49,113 nucleotides of DNA from an uncultured delta proteobacterium (GCA_903892415.1 CAITIQ010000414.1:1-49113), one strand, 5' to 3'; counted from the stretch's first letter, positions 1 to 8,373 are shown. Notes: generated by a model from the letters alone, not told the origin. Numbers and translations are program-made.

Positions 1-129
1 CCGACCTGGCAGAGCCCGATCCTCCGCGCCGCCATCGCTCGCGGCCTCGGGATCTCCCGTCCGGAGCAGCTGGTTTGGCGAGCAGACCCCGAGCTCGAAG
101 CGCTCGAGGCGCTGGCCCGCGAGAGCTGA
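1..129 (+). CDS. C-terminal end of an unidentified protein (5' truncated by window edge)
   Basis: The first 129 bases are open in frame 1 and encode 42 residues before a TGA stop. The tail is Leu/Ala/Glu-rich and probably helical (it includes EQLVWRADPELEALEALA). Nothing in this short piece identifies a family. It converges on the minus-strand gene that ends at 217. The 87-bp gap between them holds no clear terminator hairpin. Confidence 0.55.
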   Translation, partial: PTWQSPILRAAIARGLGISRPEQLVWRADPELEALEALARES

Positions 130-216
130 CATCCCCTCACGGCAGGTGCTGATCGGAGGTCGGTCGGTGTCACGGATCGTTGGTGAAGCCTGAGCCAGGC
201 GCTTCGGTAGCGCGGT

Positions 217-1278
217 TCAACCTCCCAAGAGCCAGCTGCGCGTAGCCTCTTCCAGCTTGGCTACGCGGCGAGCTCCGCTATGCGCGGTAATGACCGCTTC
301 TTCACGATGAAAGCTGCGTTCGGTCAGTTTTTCGATCGCGTCGATCGCTTGCGAGATCGAATCCAGGGTTGCTGTGAATTCGTGCCTTCGGCCGTGGTGA
401 ATTCGCGTCGGTGCCGCCTCGGTGAAGATGCCACGCACCTCCCCGCTACTGGACGCAGGCTGTCGAAGTTCCCCGCTCCACAAGCAAGGCGTGAAGTTGA
501 ACTTCGGCTGGCCAGCACCACCGCGTAGGACGAGCCTCCAGCTCTCATCGAGCTCCGGGCCGCGGACGCGTACGTTCGTGATACTAAGGTCGATCGAAGA
601 GACTTGTTCCCGCAGGTGTCGCAGCTTCGGATGAGCTGCCGGAAGGTCCTGAAGTCGAACGCCCACGGCAAAAGGCTCCTCGAGCGTGAAGCCGCGCCGC
701 GCGAGCCAGCGCGTTGCCTCGTCATCCTGCGTGCGCTGAGCCTCGAGGCGCGCGTGCTGCGCAGCGAGCCGCCGCTCGGCCACGTCTCGCAGTACGCCGC
801 CGCGTTCGTCCGCGAACCAATCGAGCAGCACCCACGTCGCTTCGACCTCCCGTGTACGCATCAGCTCAGCTTCCAACTCGGAGGCTGACTCGAGGCCTTC
901 ACGAAGCTGTCTGGCGACGAACGCGGCCAGCGCGATCACCCGCACGTCGCCAAGGCGCTCGCTCGAGCTGAGCAACGTGCGCTGCTCGCGTGCTCCCAAA
1001 GGAAAAGCCGCCAGCGTTTGAAAGCGGGCCAGCGAGGTTGGGTTGTGCAGCTCAGGAACATCGGTCTGTTGCGACGCGAGCGACCACGCTGCAACCTCAT
1101 CCCCAAGTTCGAATAGCGCATCCAGCCACGCGCTCACCGTTTGCTGCTCCTCAGCAGCGGTGTCGCGCAGCATGGCTTTGCGGGTCGCTCGATGCTGCGG
1201 CGCGAACTCGCGCCGAATCGCGTCGTAGGCGATGCGTAGCTCGTCACGTTGAGTCGGAGTGAGGTCGGGAATCGGCAT
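217..1278 (-). CDS. hypothetical protein, 353 aa
   Basis: I do not recognise this family. The protein starts MPIPDLTPTQRDEL and has no signal peptide or membrane segment, so it is probably cytoplasmic. Residues 1-200 are rich in Ala, Arg, Glu and Leu and look like stacked helices, possibly HEAT-like. Residues 205-300 are more beta-like and contain SIDLSITNVRVRGPELDESW and a run of Trp, Arg and Gly residues. The last 45 residues return to helix. The ATG at 1278 lies 43 bp downstream of the acyl-CoA-binding protein gene on the same strand, so the two may be co-transcribed. Competing frames here encode Arg-rich shadow proteins, which supports this reading. Confidence 0.75.
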   Translation of the reverse strand: MPIPDLTPTQRDELRIAYDAIRREFAPQHRATRKAMLRDTAAEEQQTVSAWLDALFELGDEVAAWSLASQQTDVPELHNPTSLARFQTLAAFPLGAREQRTLLSSSERLGDVRVIALAAFVARQLREGLESASELEAELMRTREVEATWVLLDWFADERGGVLRDVAERRLAAQHARLEAQRTQDDEATRWLARRGFTLEEPFAVGVRLQDLPAAHPKLRHLREQVSSIDLSITNVRVRGPELDESWRLVLRGGAGQPKFNFTPCLWSGELRQPASSSGEVRGIFTEAAPTRIHHGRRHEFTATLDSISQAIDAIEKLTERSFHREEAVITAHSGARRVAKLEEATRSWLLGG

Positions 1279-1321
1279 GCTCTTGGTGCCTCGCCGTCGC
1301 AGTCCTGGCCGAGCTCGGCTC

Positions 1322-1579
1322 TCAGCTCGCGAGGCGGTCTACGAGCGCAACGTACTTGGTCATGGCTTGGTCCTTCGCCGTGCCCTTCTTGGTGGCCCAG
1401 GCGTCGAACTTGGCGCGCCCTTTGAAGTCCATCATCCCCGGTCGCGAACCCGAAACGTCGCCCACGGTGGCCTGCTTGAAGAGCGCGTACAGCTCGAGCA
1501 GGTCGTCGTTCCCAGGGGACTTGCTCAGCGCCTTGACTCGTTTCTGCGCGGCTTCGAATTGGTTGGCTAGGTCATCCAT
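1322..1579 (-). CDS. acyl-CoA-binding protein (ACBP)
   Basis: This is a small soluble four-helix protein that binds long-chain acyl-CoA esters and buffers them in the cytoplasm. Its 85 residues match the usual family length of about 86. The diagnostic order is present: an N-terminal helix with ANQFEAAQKRVKAL, then LLELYALFKQATVGD, then a FKGRAKFDAWATKKG block equivalent to the KAKWDAW motif, then a final helix with a Tyr (KYVALVDRL). The ATG at 1579 has a weak AGGATG-type ribosome site just upstream. Bacterial ACBPs are uncommon but known in myxobacteria. It lies between a small membrane protein gene upstream and the unknown 353-aa gene downstream, all on one strand. Confidence 0.93.
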   Translation of the reverse strand: MDDLANQFEAAQKRVKALSKSPGNDDLLELYALFKQATVGDVSGSRPGMMDFKGRAKFDAWATKKGTAKDQAMTKYVALVDRLAS

Positions 1580-1616
1580 GTTTTGCGAAACATCCTACAG
1601 GCGGCGTAGTGCTCCG

Positions 1617-1991
1617 TCAGCGTTGTCCGTGCGTACGCTTTCCGCTCGCTTGCAGGTGCAACACCGCAAGCAAGAAGACGGCGACGTTCATGAAGGTGCC
1701 AACGAGCGCGACCACCATCGATAGCTCGGGCTCGAGCATGTACCAAAAGCCTTGCCAAAGTGCTCCAAGGCCACCCAAAACGAGCCCGGCGACGCCAACG
1801 AGGATGTGTGTCTTCTTCAGCGCGAGGGCGATGGCCAAGCCGATCCCCAAGAGCAAGAGCAGGGGCACCGCGAGCAATCCGAGCAAGGTCGGATAGCCAT
1901 CGCCTCCCCCGCTCGCCTGCGCCACCGAAGGCAGGAGTGACCACGCGATCGCAGCGGCAGTCATCACTCGAAGGGCCCGACGGGAGTGCAT
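1617..1991 (-). CDS. small multi-pass membrane protein with signal peptide, 124 aa
   Basis: The start is set at ATG 1991, giving MHSRRALRVMTAAAIAWSLL and a signal-like segment ending at VAQASG. The frame stays open to 2099, but the extra residues are polar and Arg-rich and would bury the signal. A second ATG nine codons in is also possible. After the signal come about three hydrophobic stretches: LLGLLAVPLLLLLGIGLAIA, VGVAGLVLGGLGALWQGFWY and VVALVGTFMNVAVFLLAVL. I do not recognise a family. It lies 37 bp upstream of the ACBP gene in the same direction. Confidence 0.7.
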   Translation of the reverse strand: MHSRRALRVMTAAAIAWSLLPSVAQASGGGDGYPTLLGLLAVPLLLLLGIGLAIALALKKTHILVGVAGLVLGGLGALWQGFWYMLEPELSMVVALVGTFMNVAVFLLAVLHLQASGKRTHGQR

Positions 1992-2085
1992 CGATCGAGG
2001 GGACCATCGATCGCTCGTCAAAACAAGAATCGTGGCGCACGGGTGTTCCGCGACAACCGATGAGCGTCGTGCGTTCAACGGCGGC

Positions 2086-2895
2086 TCAGCCCAGCCCACT
2101 CACGAGCCCCGCCCATCGGGGCCTGCGAATGAGCAGCAGCACACACGCGAGCACGTACCCCGGGCCGAACACCACGCCGGGTAGCACCCACCACGGGAAG
2201 GTCTTGCGGCGTAGTCCGACGAGGGCGGCGCCGAGCGCGGTTACGATCAGCGCCACGATCAACGTGGCCGCCCGGCGTGACGGCCAGGACAAAGCCGCGT
2301 CCCTTCGGTCAGTGGAGAGCGCGTGGACGCCTACTTCGACCAGCGGCCCGACGAAAAGCGCCTGAGCGTCGCCGCGGCCAAAGCGTCCCACGCTGGCGCG
2401 AGGCTGCGTTTCGAGCGTCGGGACGCGCTCGCTCACCTCACTGTCGTGGCATACGACAAGCTCCGCGCGCGAGGTGTCTACCGCGTCGACGACCAGAGCA
2501 CCGCTGAAGGGGCGCGGCGGTGGTGCTTCGCCTTCGTTCGTGAGCACGGGTGGATGGTTGACGATGACCAGCTGCTCCACCCGCTTTCCTGGCGGGGCGA
2601 GCGCTCTGCAGCGGAGCGCCAGCGCAGGTCGCTGCGGGGCCTCGGCAGCAACGGCCTGCTCGGCGGCGGTTTGATGCTGCGCCCCTCTGCCTTGAAGCTG
2701 GTAGAGATCGCCGCCGGCGATGATCGCGATACCGTCCGACATCGAGACCGCTTCGGTCACCGGTCCACCATCGAGCAGCAGCTCGACTTGCCCGTCCGGC
2801 CGCAGGAGGTAGACAGCCCGCTCGGTAAGCAGCGCTCCGCCCTCGCCAGCGCCCAAGAAATAGGCGCTCGGTTCGCTGTCGAAGTCCTGCAGCAT
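2086..2895 (-). CDS. hypothetical membrane-anchored protein with two C-terminal TM segments
   Basis: The start is set at ATG 2895 (MLQDFDSEPSAYFLGAGEGG), although the frame stays open upstream to 3036. Residues 1-60 read like beta-propeller or sensor blades: LLTERAVYLLRPDGQVELLL, then AVSMSDGIAIIAGGDLYQL. A Pro/Ala-rich middle follows. The C-terminus has two hydrophobic helices, AATLIVALIVTALGAALVG and WWVLPGVVFGPGYVLACVLL, ending in RRPRWAG. The family is unknown. A plus-strand frame in the same codon phase is open over 2323-2895 with equally GC-rich third positions. I prefer the minus reading because of its hydrophobic segments and ordinary composition. It would diverge from the DUF2330-like gene at 2908. 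Confidence 0.6.
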   Translation of the reverse strand: MLQDFDSEPSAYFLGAGEGGALLTERAVYLLRPDGQVELLLDGGPVTEAVSMSDGIAIIAGGDLYQLQGRGAQHQTAAEQAVAAEAPQRPALALRCRALAPPGKRVEQLVIVNHPPVLTNEGEAPPPRPFSGALVVDAVDTSRAELVVCHDSEVSERVPTLETQPRASVGRFGRGDAQALFVGPLVEVGVHALSTDRRDAALSWPSRRAATLIVALIVTALGAALVGLRRKTFPWWVLPGVVFGPGYVLACVLLLIRRPRWAGLVSGLG

Positions 2896-2907
2896 TTTTA
2901 TCGCGAG

Positions 2908-3711
2908 TTGGTTTTTCGAGAGGCCAAGCAGCCGTTCGGCTTCGTCATCCCCACGCCCAGCGAGCCCAGCATTCACGCGGCGAAGAACCCGTTTGACGCG
3001 CTCGAAAAGGCCTTCCCCTATGACCCGCTGGCGCAAGGATCGCTGGGGCTCTCTGGCATCGGCGGCGGGCCTGGGGTCACGATCAAGCGTGAGCAGGAGG
3101 TGGGTAGCTTCAGCGCGACGGTGCTGACAGCCGAGAGCGCTAGCAGTCTAACCGACTGGCTGCGCGCGAATGAGCTGGAGACCTCCAGCGCGGCAAGCCA
3201 ATGGCTCGAACGCTACGTGCGTATGAAGTTTCACTTCGTGGCGATGCGCTACAACCCGGCGGCGAGCGCCAACGGCTCCCTCCGTGCAGAGGCCTACCGC
3301 CTGAGCTTTCGCACGCCGCTCCCGTACTATCCCTACGCAGAGCCGCTTGCAGGGGACAGCCCGCTGCTCAAGCCGCGTTCGCTCACGACGTGGTTGCTTG
3401 CGCCTCGTCGCTACACGCCCGTTTGCTTGCGCTCGAGCGCGGACGGAAAGCCCACGTGGGTTCGCGCCTGGCGCGAAGGCCGGACGTACGCCGACACAAT
3501 GGACAAAGTGCGCCAAATGTTGCCCCAGGCCGAGCACGCGCTACTGCCGGAGCGCCCGCTGGTCGTGCAGGTGTTCCAGGACAGCAAGGACCTGCGAGAC
3601 GGTTACGGGGATATTCTCTTTGCTCCAGCGCAGGCCATTGAGTTCTCTCGCGAGGAACTCGAGCTGTTGCGGCCGCTGCTAGGCATCCTTGATCCGGAGC
3701 TTTTGCCATGA
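2908..3711 (+). CDS. DUF2330-like protein, N-terminus apparently missing
   Basis: DUF2330 proteins are usually exported and have an early F-x-V-P-T-P block followed by a longer beta-rich domain. Here that block is FGFVIPTPSEPSI (about 2932-2970). Downstream come GVTIKREQEVGSFSATVLTA, SLTDWLRANELETSS and a WLERYVRMKFHFVAMRYNP segment typical of the family. No signal peptide or N-terminal Cys precedes the block. The frame is open back to GTG 2323, but the residues before about 2880 are Arg-rich and look like the antisense of the minus-strand gene. TTG 2908 is a working start only. The stop overlaps the next ATG (ATGA at 3708-3711), so the downstream lipoprotein is translationally coupled. This may be a 5'-truncated or rearranged gene. 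Confidence 0.65.
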   Translation: MVFREAKQPFGFVIPTPSEPSIHAAKNPFDALEKAFPYDPLAQGSLGLSGIGGGPGVTIKREQEVGSFSATVLTAESASSLTDWLRANELETSSAASQWLERYVRMKFHFVAMRYNPAASANGSLRAEAYRLSFRTPLPYYPYAEPLAGDSPLLKPRSLTTWLLAPRRYTPVCLRSSADGKPTWVRAWREGRTYADTMDKVRQMLPQAEHALLPERPLVVQVFQDSKDLRDGYGDILFAPAQAIEFSREELELLRPLLGILDPELLP

Positions 3712-4355
3712 CGAGAGCTCAAGCTCTGGTGTCGGGCTTGGTTGCTCTCTGGGCTTCGGCCTGCGGTCCGCACGAGCCCGATCAAAGCCTCATCGCGAGC
3801 GCACGCGACTCCGGTCCAGCGGTGCTTACGCAGGACCCGTTCGCCGAGCCGGCAGCGAGCCTTAGCGCCGCCGCGAGCGGCGCTTCGCAGTCGGGGCCGC
3901 GTGCCAGCGCGCCGAACGGCGTACGCATGCTTGATGCGCTCGCCTTGCTGTCGGGCGGAACTGCGGACGGTTTGCCGCTCGATGCGATGGGCTCCGTCCG
4001 TGCACCCTCGCCACTACCCGGTGAACGCGTGGTGGAGACAAAGGCCGGTTCGGTCGCGTTCGGGCCGCTGAGCGTGACAGGTCCACTCCCGTTGGCCGTG
4101 GTGGCTCGCATCTGGCGCGTCCTCTACCCCGATTTGGCTGATTGTTACGCGCACTCCAAGGCCGAACCAGGCGCGCTGGAGCTTTCGTTTCTCATCAGCA
4201 AGAGCGGCGCTGTGGAGCAGCCGAAGGTCAAGCCGCTCGGCCTCGGCGACCCAGCGCTAACGAAGTGTTTCGTCGACAAGTTGAAGAAGGCTTCGTTTGC
4301 CTCCGCAGAGCAGCCTAGTTCGGTCACGCAAACGGTCACCTTGGGAGCGCCCTAG
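3708..4355 (+). CDS. lipoprotein with TonB-C/AgmX-like C-terminal domain
   Basis: The protein is 215 aa. Its N-terminus, MTRAQALVSGLVALWASACG, is a lipoprotein signal with the lipobox Cys at residue 19. An Ala/Ser/Pro-rich linker follows to about residue 70. The last 80 residues (DCYAHSKAEPGALELSFLIS, then AVEQPKVKPLGLGDPALTKC) match the pattern of AgmX/PglI or TonB C-terminal-like domains common in myxobacterial lipoproteins: a Cys before the first strand, a G-x-V-x-x-P-x-V core and a second Cys before the last helix. It is coupled to the upstream DUF2330-like gene by a 4-bp overlap. The two probably act together at the envelope, but the exact role is unknown. Confidence 0.82.
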   Translation: MTRAQALVSGLVALWASACGPHEPDQSLIASARDSGPAVLTQDPFAEPAASLSAAASGASQSGPRASAPNGVRMLDALALLSGGTADGLPLDAMGSVRAPSPLPGERVVETKAGSVAFGPLSVTGPLPLAVVARIWRVLYPDLADCYAHSKAEPGALELSFLISKSGAVEQPKVKPLGLGDPALTKCFVDKLKKASFASAEQPSSVTQTVTLGAP

Positions 4356-4450
4356 CTCGGGCTGCCAGCGACCTTCGTGTTCGGTTTAGCCAGCCTCACG
4401 CCCGAGCGACACATCTGCGTGCAGCTTCTCCCATTGGCTTTGCGAAGTGG

Positions 4451-5746
4451 TCATTCTCCGCTCTCGCAGCGGTCGAGCTCCGGGTACTTGTTCGCCTCCA
4501 GCAGCTCGTGCAGGCGCCGATAGTAGCCGCTGGTTTTTGCGCCGTTCGCATCGAAGCCGGAGATGTTGTGATCGGCGACGCTGCTTGAAACGTAGGGCGG
4601 TTCGGGCGAAGGCGCGATGGTGAGGGAGCCCTCGAGCAGGTGCGCGAGCGTGCCGACATGCTCGTATTCGATCAGGGCGCCGGGGATACCGGTGACCAAG
4701 TCGTTGCCGTTGCGATAACGCTCGACGCGGACGCCCAATTTCTCGGCTTCGCTGCGAAAGGTCGCCGCAAACTCTTTGTCACCGACGCGCGGCGAGCCGA
4801 AGGTCACGACGCCGGCGAGCTCGATCGCGATGCCGTCTTCACGCGCGCGCATGATGCGTGCGGCGGCCAAGGTCGCCAGCGCTCCACCCAAGCTGTGGCC
4901 GGTGACGTACAGCTTTACGCCGCTGCCCTCCAGCTCGGCGAGCTTCTTGAGCAGCAGCGGCTCGACCGACTCGAAGGCCTCGACAAATCCTTGGTGCGCG
5001 CTGCCCCAAGCCGCCGGCCAGGCGTGCTCCTCGAGGTCGGTCTTCCATACCTTGAGGTCCGCTAGCACATCGGCGCGCTGCGAAGGCTCGGTGCCGCGGA
5101 AGGCGAGGATGGCGATGGGTTTGTCGCGGTGACGCGCGAACACGACCTGCGTACTCGCGTCACGGAAGCGCTTGCCGTCCTCGTCGATCGAGCCGGCGCT
5201 GAAGAACTGAAGATAGGAGCCCGCATGGATCTCGCGCACCAGATGGTGCTGAAACGAGGCCGCCGGAAAGGCGTCGGTGCGCAGCGCTGGGTCCTCGAGG
5301 AAAGGCCGAACGCACGAGCCCCACAGCGCACCCTCGGGCAGCAGGCTGCGCGCTACCGTGCGCAGCTCCTCCTTGCCGAGCGCGGCTGCGAGTTCGTCCT
5401 CACGCCTGCTCTCGGCCTCGCGCAGTTGGCGCAGATCGCTGGTGCAGCTGTCCCACGCCGTCTCGGGCGCGCTTTTGCTCGTGAAGCCTAGCTGCGCCAA
5501 CATCGGGCCGAATACGTTGGCGTGGGCGTACTCATTGGCGGCCAGGAACGAAAGCCAGGCTGCGTTACGCAGGGAGAGCGGCGCGCCAGGCGTCGCGCAG
5601 AAGTCGAACTGCTCACCCTTGGACGGAGAGTCCAAAAGCGCGACCGCCGCTTTGAGCGGAGCGGTCGACTGCTTGGGTACGGCACAACCGGCTGCCGACA
5701 GCAGCAGCGCGAGCGCGAGCGTCGTGCGGTGCCACCCCGAACTCAC
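4451..5746 (-). CDS. class 3 lipase-family lipoprotein
   Basis: This is a predicted envelope-anchored triacylglycerol lipase or esterase of the Lipase_3 alpha/beta-hydrolase family. The signal ends in a lipobox with Cys21 (LLLSAAGC). Visible family landmarks are AILAFRGTE near residue 212, LADLKVWKTDLEE near 228 and the nucleophile elbow GHSLGG with Ser285. FGSPRVGDKEFA follows near residue 316. The likely acid is Asp349 in NGNDLV and the likely histidine is His393 in ADHNI. The full catalytic triad therefore appears intact. The 431-aa length is longer than the core family because of an extra N-terminal region of about 190 residues. The gene starts 2 bp after the stop of a Cys-rich lipoprotein gene, so the two form an operon. 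Confidence 0.92.
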   Translation of the reverse strand: MSSGWHRTTLALALLLSAAGCAVPKQSTAPLKAAVALLDSPSKGEQFDFCATPGAPLSLRNAAWLSFLAANEYAHANVFGPMLAQLGFTSKSAPETAWDSCTSDLRQLREAESRREDELAAALGKEELRTVARSLLPEGALWGSCVRPFLEDPALRTDAFPAASFQHHLVREIHAGSYLQFFSAGSIDEDGKRFRDASTQVVFARHRDKPIAILAFRGTEPSQRADVLADLKVWKTDLEEHAWPAAWGSAHQGFVEAFESVEPLLLKKLAELEGSGVKLYVTGHSLGGALATLAAARIMRAREDGIAIELAGVVTFGSPRVGDKEFAATFRSEAEKLGVRVERYRNGNDLVTGIPGALIEYEHVGTLAHLLEGSLTIAPSPEPPYVSSSVADHNISGFDANGAKTSGYYRRLHELLEANKYPELDRCESGE

Positions 5747-5748
5747 GC

Positions 5749-6411
5749 TCAGGGGATGCAGCTCACGGCATCACACCCGAAAGGAGCTGGGCATGCCGCG
5801 CACTTGCACGACACCAGATCGACAGCGTCGTCCCATTCCTCGGGAGCGATGTTGTACGCCGCTTGCAGGCAGGCCTCATCCACTTGCTGACACAACGGGT
5901 TCGTTTGCAGGAAGTTGATGATCGCTGTGCAGCCAGCGGCGCAATTGGCGAACGATTGCCCGAGGCAGGTGCTGGTCGTGAGCGGAAGGTTGAAGCAGCT
6001 ACTGCATGATCCAGGTTCTTGGGCATCGTCGAGGCAGCCGCACAAACCGTACATATCGCTGACGTCGTTTGCGGTCGTGCCGCCGCCAACTCCGGCGGGC
6101 CCCGCACCAGCGCCACCGCCGCCAACTCCGGCCGGCATCCCGCCCGCACCAGCGCCGCCGCCGCCAACTCCGGCCGGCATCCCGCCCGCACCAGCGCCGC
6201 CGCCGCCCATCCCAGCGCCGCCGCCCCCCGCGCTGTTGCTGCCACCTGAGCTACTTGAGCCACCGCTGCTCGAGGCGCCGCCATTCGAGGTACCACCAGC
6301 TCCATTTATTCGAGCAGGATCGGAGTTGGGCGGATCCGAACGCTTGCCGGTGCAAGCTGTGGCAAGAAGCAGCGAAGTGAGGCCGCAAATCAAGAAGCGA
6401 AGCGACAACAT
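5749..6411 (-). CDS. Cys-rich lipoprotein with Gly/Ala repeat linker
   Basis: The start is set at ATG 6411 (MLSLRFLICGLTSLLLATAC), which gives a proper lipoprotein signal; the frame is open to 6471. After the Cys come Ser/Gly runs and then perfect repeats of GGMPAGVGGGGAGA. The C-terminal 95 residues form a compact domain with many cysteines (YGLCGCLDD, SCSSCFNLP, NCAAGCTAI, CKCAACPAPFGCDAVSC) that probably form disulfides outside the cell. The family is unknown. It lies 2 bp upstream of the lipase gene. A stabilising or targeting partner for the lipase is a reasonable guess but is not shown by sequence. Confidence 0.8.
   Translation of the reverse strand: MLSLRFLICGLTSLLLATACTGKRSDPPNSDPARINGAGGTSNGGASSSGGSSSSGGSNSAGGGGAGMGGGGAGAGGMPAGVGGGGAGAGGMPAGVGGGGAGAGPAGVGGGTTANDVSDMYGLCGCLDDAQEPGSCSSCFNLPLTTSTCLGQSFANCAAGCTAIINFLQTNPLCQQVDEACLQAAYNIAPEEWDDAVDLVSCKCAACPAPFGCDAVSCIP
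6085..6204. repeat. in-frame 42-bp tandem repeat in lipoprotein linker
   Basis: Two adjacent identical 42-bp units occupy 6121-6162 and 6163-6204. A degenerate 36-bp copy precedes them at 6085-6120. The unit is a multiple of three and encodes a 14-residue Gly/Ala/Met/Pro repeat on the minus strand, so copy-number change would lengthen the linker without breaking the frame. Confidence 0.9.
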
Positions 6412-6500
6412 ACAGCCCAGTCTACCGATCGCTCGGACAGCCACCAAATAAGTTCCTCGTTTTCGGCACAAGCTCCCCGTTCATCCTGAAGTTAGCGGGG

Positions 6501-7139
6501 CTAGGACGGGTCGAAGCGGTAGGCGGTCTGACGCGCCGAAGGGCGCTCGGCGAACCGCTCGCAGCACCCTCCGAGCGTGAGATAGGGCTTGATATCGATC
6601 ACGCCTCGAAACGCCAAGTGTTCGACCAAGCAGAAGAGCGTCACCTCCAAGAAGCTCAGCTGGCCCGCCGGGAGGCTGGCCAACACCTCCGATGCGTGAG
6701 ACTCGAGCCAGGCCAAGGTGTACTCGAGTCCCGCGCGCATTTTGCGTTGCGCGGGCGTTTCGGGCGCACTTGTGTCGTTGGCGCCTACCTTCGAGAGGAT
6801 GAGGCTTACTCCTGTCGACATGGAGCTCAGCACGAGTTCCTGTGCGTTCGCCGCGAGTGCGCCCTGAAGCTGTTCGGGCCAAACGATTCGTCGCGAGGAG
6901 GTTGATCGGCGAGCCAGCTCACGGCTCACATTGAGCGCGCCGAACCAAGTGCCCTCGCTGGTTTGAAGCGAAGGGATCTTGAGCGCCGGATTGCCGCCAT
7001 AGTCGCCTACTTCTGTCGACATCAGGTCGCGGACGACCTGCAGATCACAAGGGACCTCGAGTTCGAGCGCGATGATGCGAGCGACGCGGGTGAAGTGTGA
7101 ACTGGAGCGGCCGACGATCACGAGGGGCGAGGGTTGCAT
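6501..7139 (-). CDS. glutathione S-transferase-like protein
   Basis: ATG 7139 gives MQPSPLVIVGRSSSHFTRVA, the first strand and helix of a GST thioredoxin fold; the frame is open to 7439 but the extra residues are Arg-rich. The cis-Pro region is recognisable as NPALKIPSLQTSEG, and the thioredoxin-fold SNAIL/TRAIL-type turn is represented by WFGALNVSRELAR. Residues 75-212 are helical as expected for the GST C-terminal domain, although similarity there is weak. The active residue is probably one of the Ser/Ser/Ser/His residues at 12-15. The 212-aa length is normal for the family. It is likely cytoplasmic; the substrate is unknown. The 66-bp gap to the upstream lipoprotein gene is small, so co-transcription is possible. 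Confidence 0.75.
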   Translation of the reverse strand: MQPSPLVIVGRSSSHFTRVARIIALELEVPCDLQVVRDLMSTEVGDYGGNPALKIPSLQTSEGTWFGALNVSRELARRSTSSRRIVWPEQLQGALAANAQELVLSSMSTGVSLILSKVGANDTSAPETPAQRKMRAGLEYTLAWLESHASEVLASLPAGQLSFLEVTLFCLVEHLAFRGVIDIKPYLTLGGCCERFAERPSARQTAYRFDPS

Positions 7140-7206
7140 GCCTCGTCTTTGCTGCGTGGCGTGCGGAAGGCTAGCGCCTTGGCAGGCGCGGCGTGCGGAG
7201 CTCGGG

Positions 7207-8373
7207 TCAGGGTGTTTGCGACGCAGCGGCCTTGCGGCGTGAACTGAGAACGACAGCGTCCTCGGGTACCCAATAGTCGTGCGTCGGGGGAGCATGGATA
7301 CCGGTGTCTTCTGCGCGAACCGCCCAGAAGCCGTCGACGCGGTGAACGACGCGCACCGGCGTGCCTGCAGTGAGGGTGACGCCGCCGGCCGCTTGCGCCG
7401 GTTCGTGAGTACCAAGCCTCGGTTCGATGCTGCGCCCAAGAACCCAGGGCGGGGCCGCTGGCGGCAGGTGGCCGCAAGCGCAGCCAGTCGTTCCGATCGT
7501 GCCTAAGCCCTCCTCGTCGGACAAAACGCGCTCGCTTTCGACCCAGGCATCGAAGCGCGTAGACGCAGTTCGAAAGGCCACTCGGCTCCAATCTTTGCGC
7601 GTTTCGAGCAGCTCGACCACTGCACCGCCCGCGTCAATTTCGGCGAACACCCTGCCCGCCGGCTGCTCCCTGAGCGCGCTAACGCCTTGGGCAAAGTAGC
7701 TGGGGCGCAAAACGGGCGGAGGCGCCGTGGAGAGTAGCTCCTCGCTCGGGGGAGCCGCGAGCTGGGCGCAAGTTAGATAGCCGCGCAAGCGCTCTATCCC
7801 AGGCAAGTCTTGGATCGGCGCAACGGCTACCTTGCCGTTGCGGCCCACCGAAAGCGGCGTCACGCGCGCACCGGCGAGGATCCAGGCGTGGCCGCGCAGG
7901 ATCTCAAGCTCCTGCGCTACAGGCAGAGATAGCTCACGCTCGGCGACGAGTCCGGTGACTGCCACGCCTTTGCTTTGTGCGTGCACCCAAACGAGCGGCT
8001 TCGCTTCGCCGTGGACCGCATGGGGAATGCCCCACACAGCCTCGACCTCGCGGTTATCGACGGTAGCGATCGCCGTCTGGCTCCCGTCCAGCACCGTGAG
8101 GTAGTAGAAATCGGTCCGCTTCTCCACGAGGCAGCCAACCGCTGCCGGCACCTTCGGCCAGGGAATGGGCTCGTATTCTGGTTCAGACGGTGTCGGCGCA
8201 GCAGGCACCACGAGCGGTACGACGTTTTCCATCGGTGGCGTGGACTTCGCCGGGAAAGGATCGAGCCGCGCGAAGGTGGTTGGCAACGGGGTCGGAGCTG
8301 ACGCGCAACCGAGAGAGCCCAACGCGGCGGCCAGCAAAACCCCAGTGCCCAGGCATGCAGCGCGCGTCGTCAT
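7207..8373 (-). CDS. lipoprotein with SH3-like domains
   Basis: The start is set at ATG 8373 (MTTRAACLGTGVLLAAALGS), with lipobox LGSLGC (Cys23); the frame is open to 8568. The 388-aa mature part has a Pro-rich segment, then a domain with YYLTVLDGSQTAIATVDN. Near residues 235-285 is a bacterial SH3-like stretch, VSALREQPAGRVFAEIDAGG followed by LLETRKDWSRVAF and WVESERV. A second SH3-like segment, GTPVRVVHRVDGFWAVRA then YWVPEDAVV, sits at the C-terminus. Such domains often bind peptidoglycan or proteins at the envelope. It diverges from the gene at 8532 across a 158-bp intergenic region. Confidence 0.75.
   Translation of the reverse strand: MTTRAACLGTGVLLAAALGSLGCASAPTPLPTTFARLDPFPAKSTPPMENVVPLVVPAAPTPSEPEYEPIPWPKVPAAVGCLVEKRTDFYYLTVLDGSQTAIATVDNREVEAVWGIPHAVHGEAKPLVWVHAQSKGVAVTGLVAERELSLPVAQELEILRGHAWILAGARVTPLSVGRNGKVAVAPIQDLPGIERLRGYLTCAQLAAPPSEELLSTAPPPVLRPSYFAQGVSALREQPAGRVFAEIDAGGAVVELLETRKDWSRVAFRTASTRFDAWVESERVLSDEEGLGTIGTTGCACGHLPPAAPPWVLGRSIEPRLGTHEPAQAAGGVTLTAGTPVRVVHRVDGFWAVRAEDTGIHAPPTHDYWVPEDAVVLSSRRKAAASQTP

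Noticed and set aside
2323..2895. Plus-strand extension of the DUF2330-like ORF
   Set aside because: Sequence is charged and Arg-rich, with no signal peptide, and is antisense to a minus protein with two good TM helices. It is kept as an open question in the findings, not as coding sequence.
6085..6204. Minisatellite or CRISPR-like array
   Set aside because: Repeats are in frame within a lipoprotein linker and have no unique spacers.
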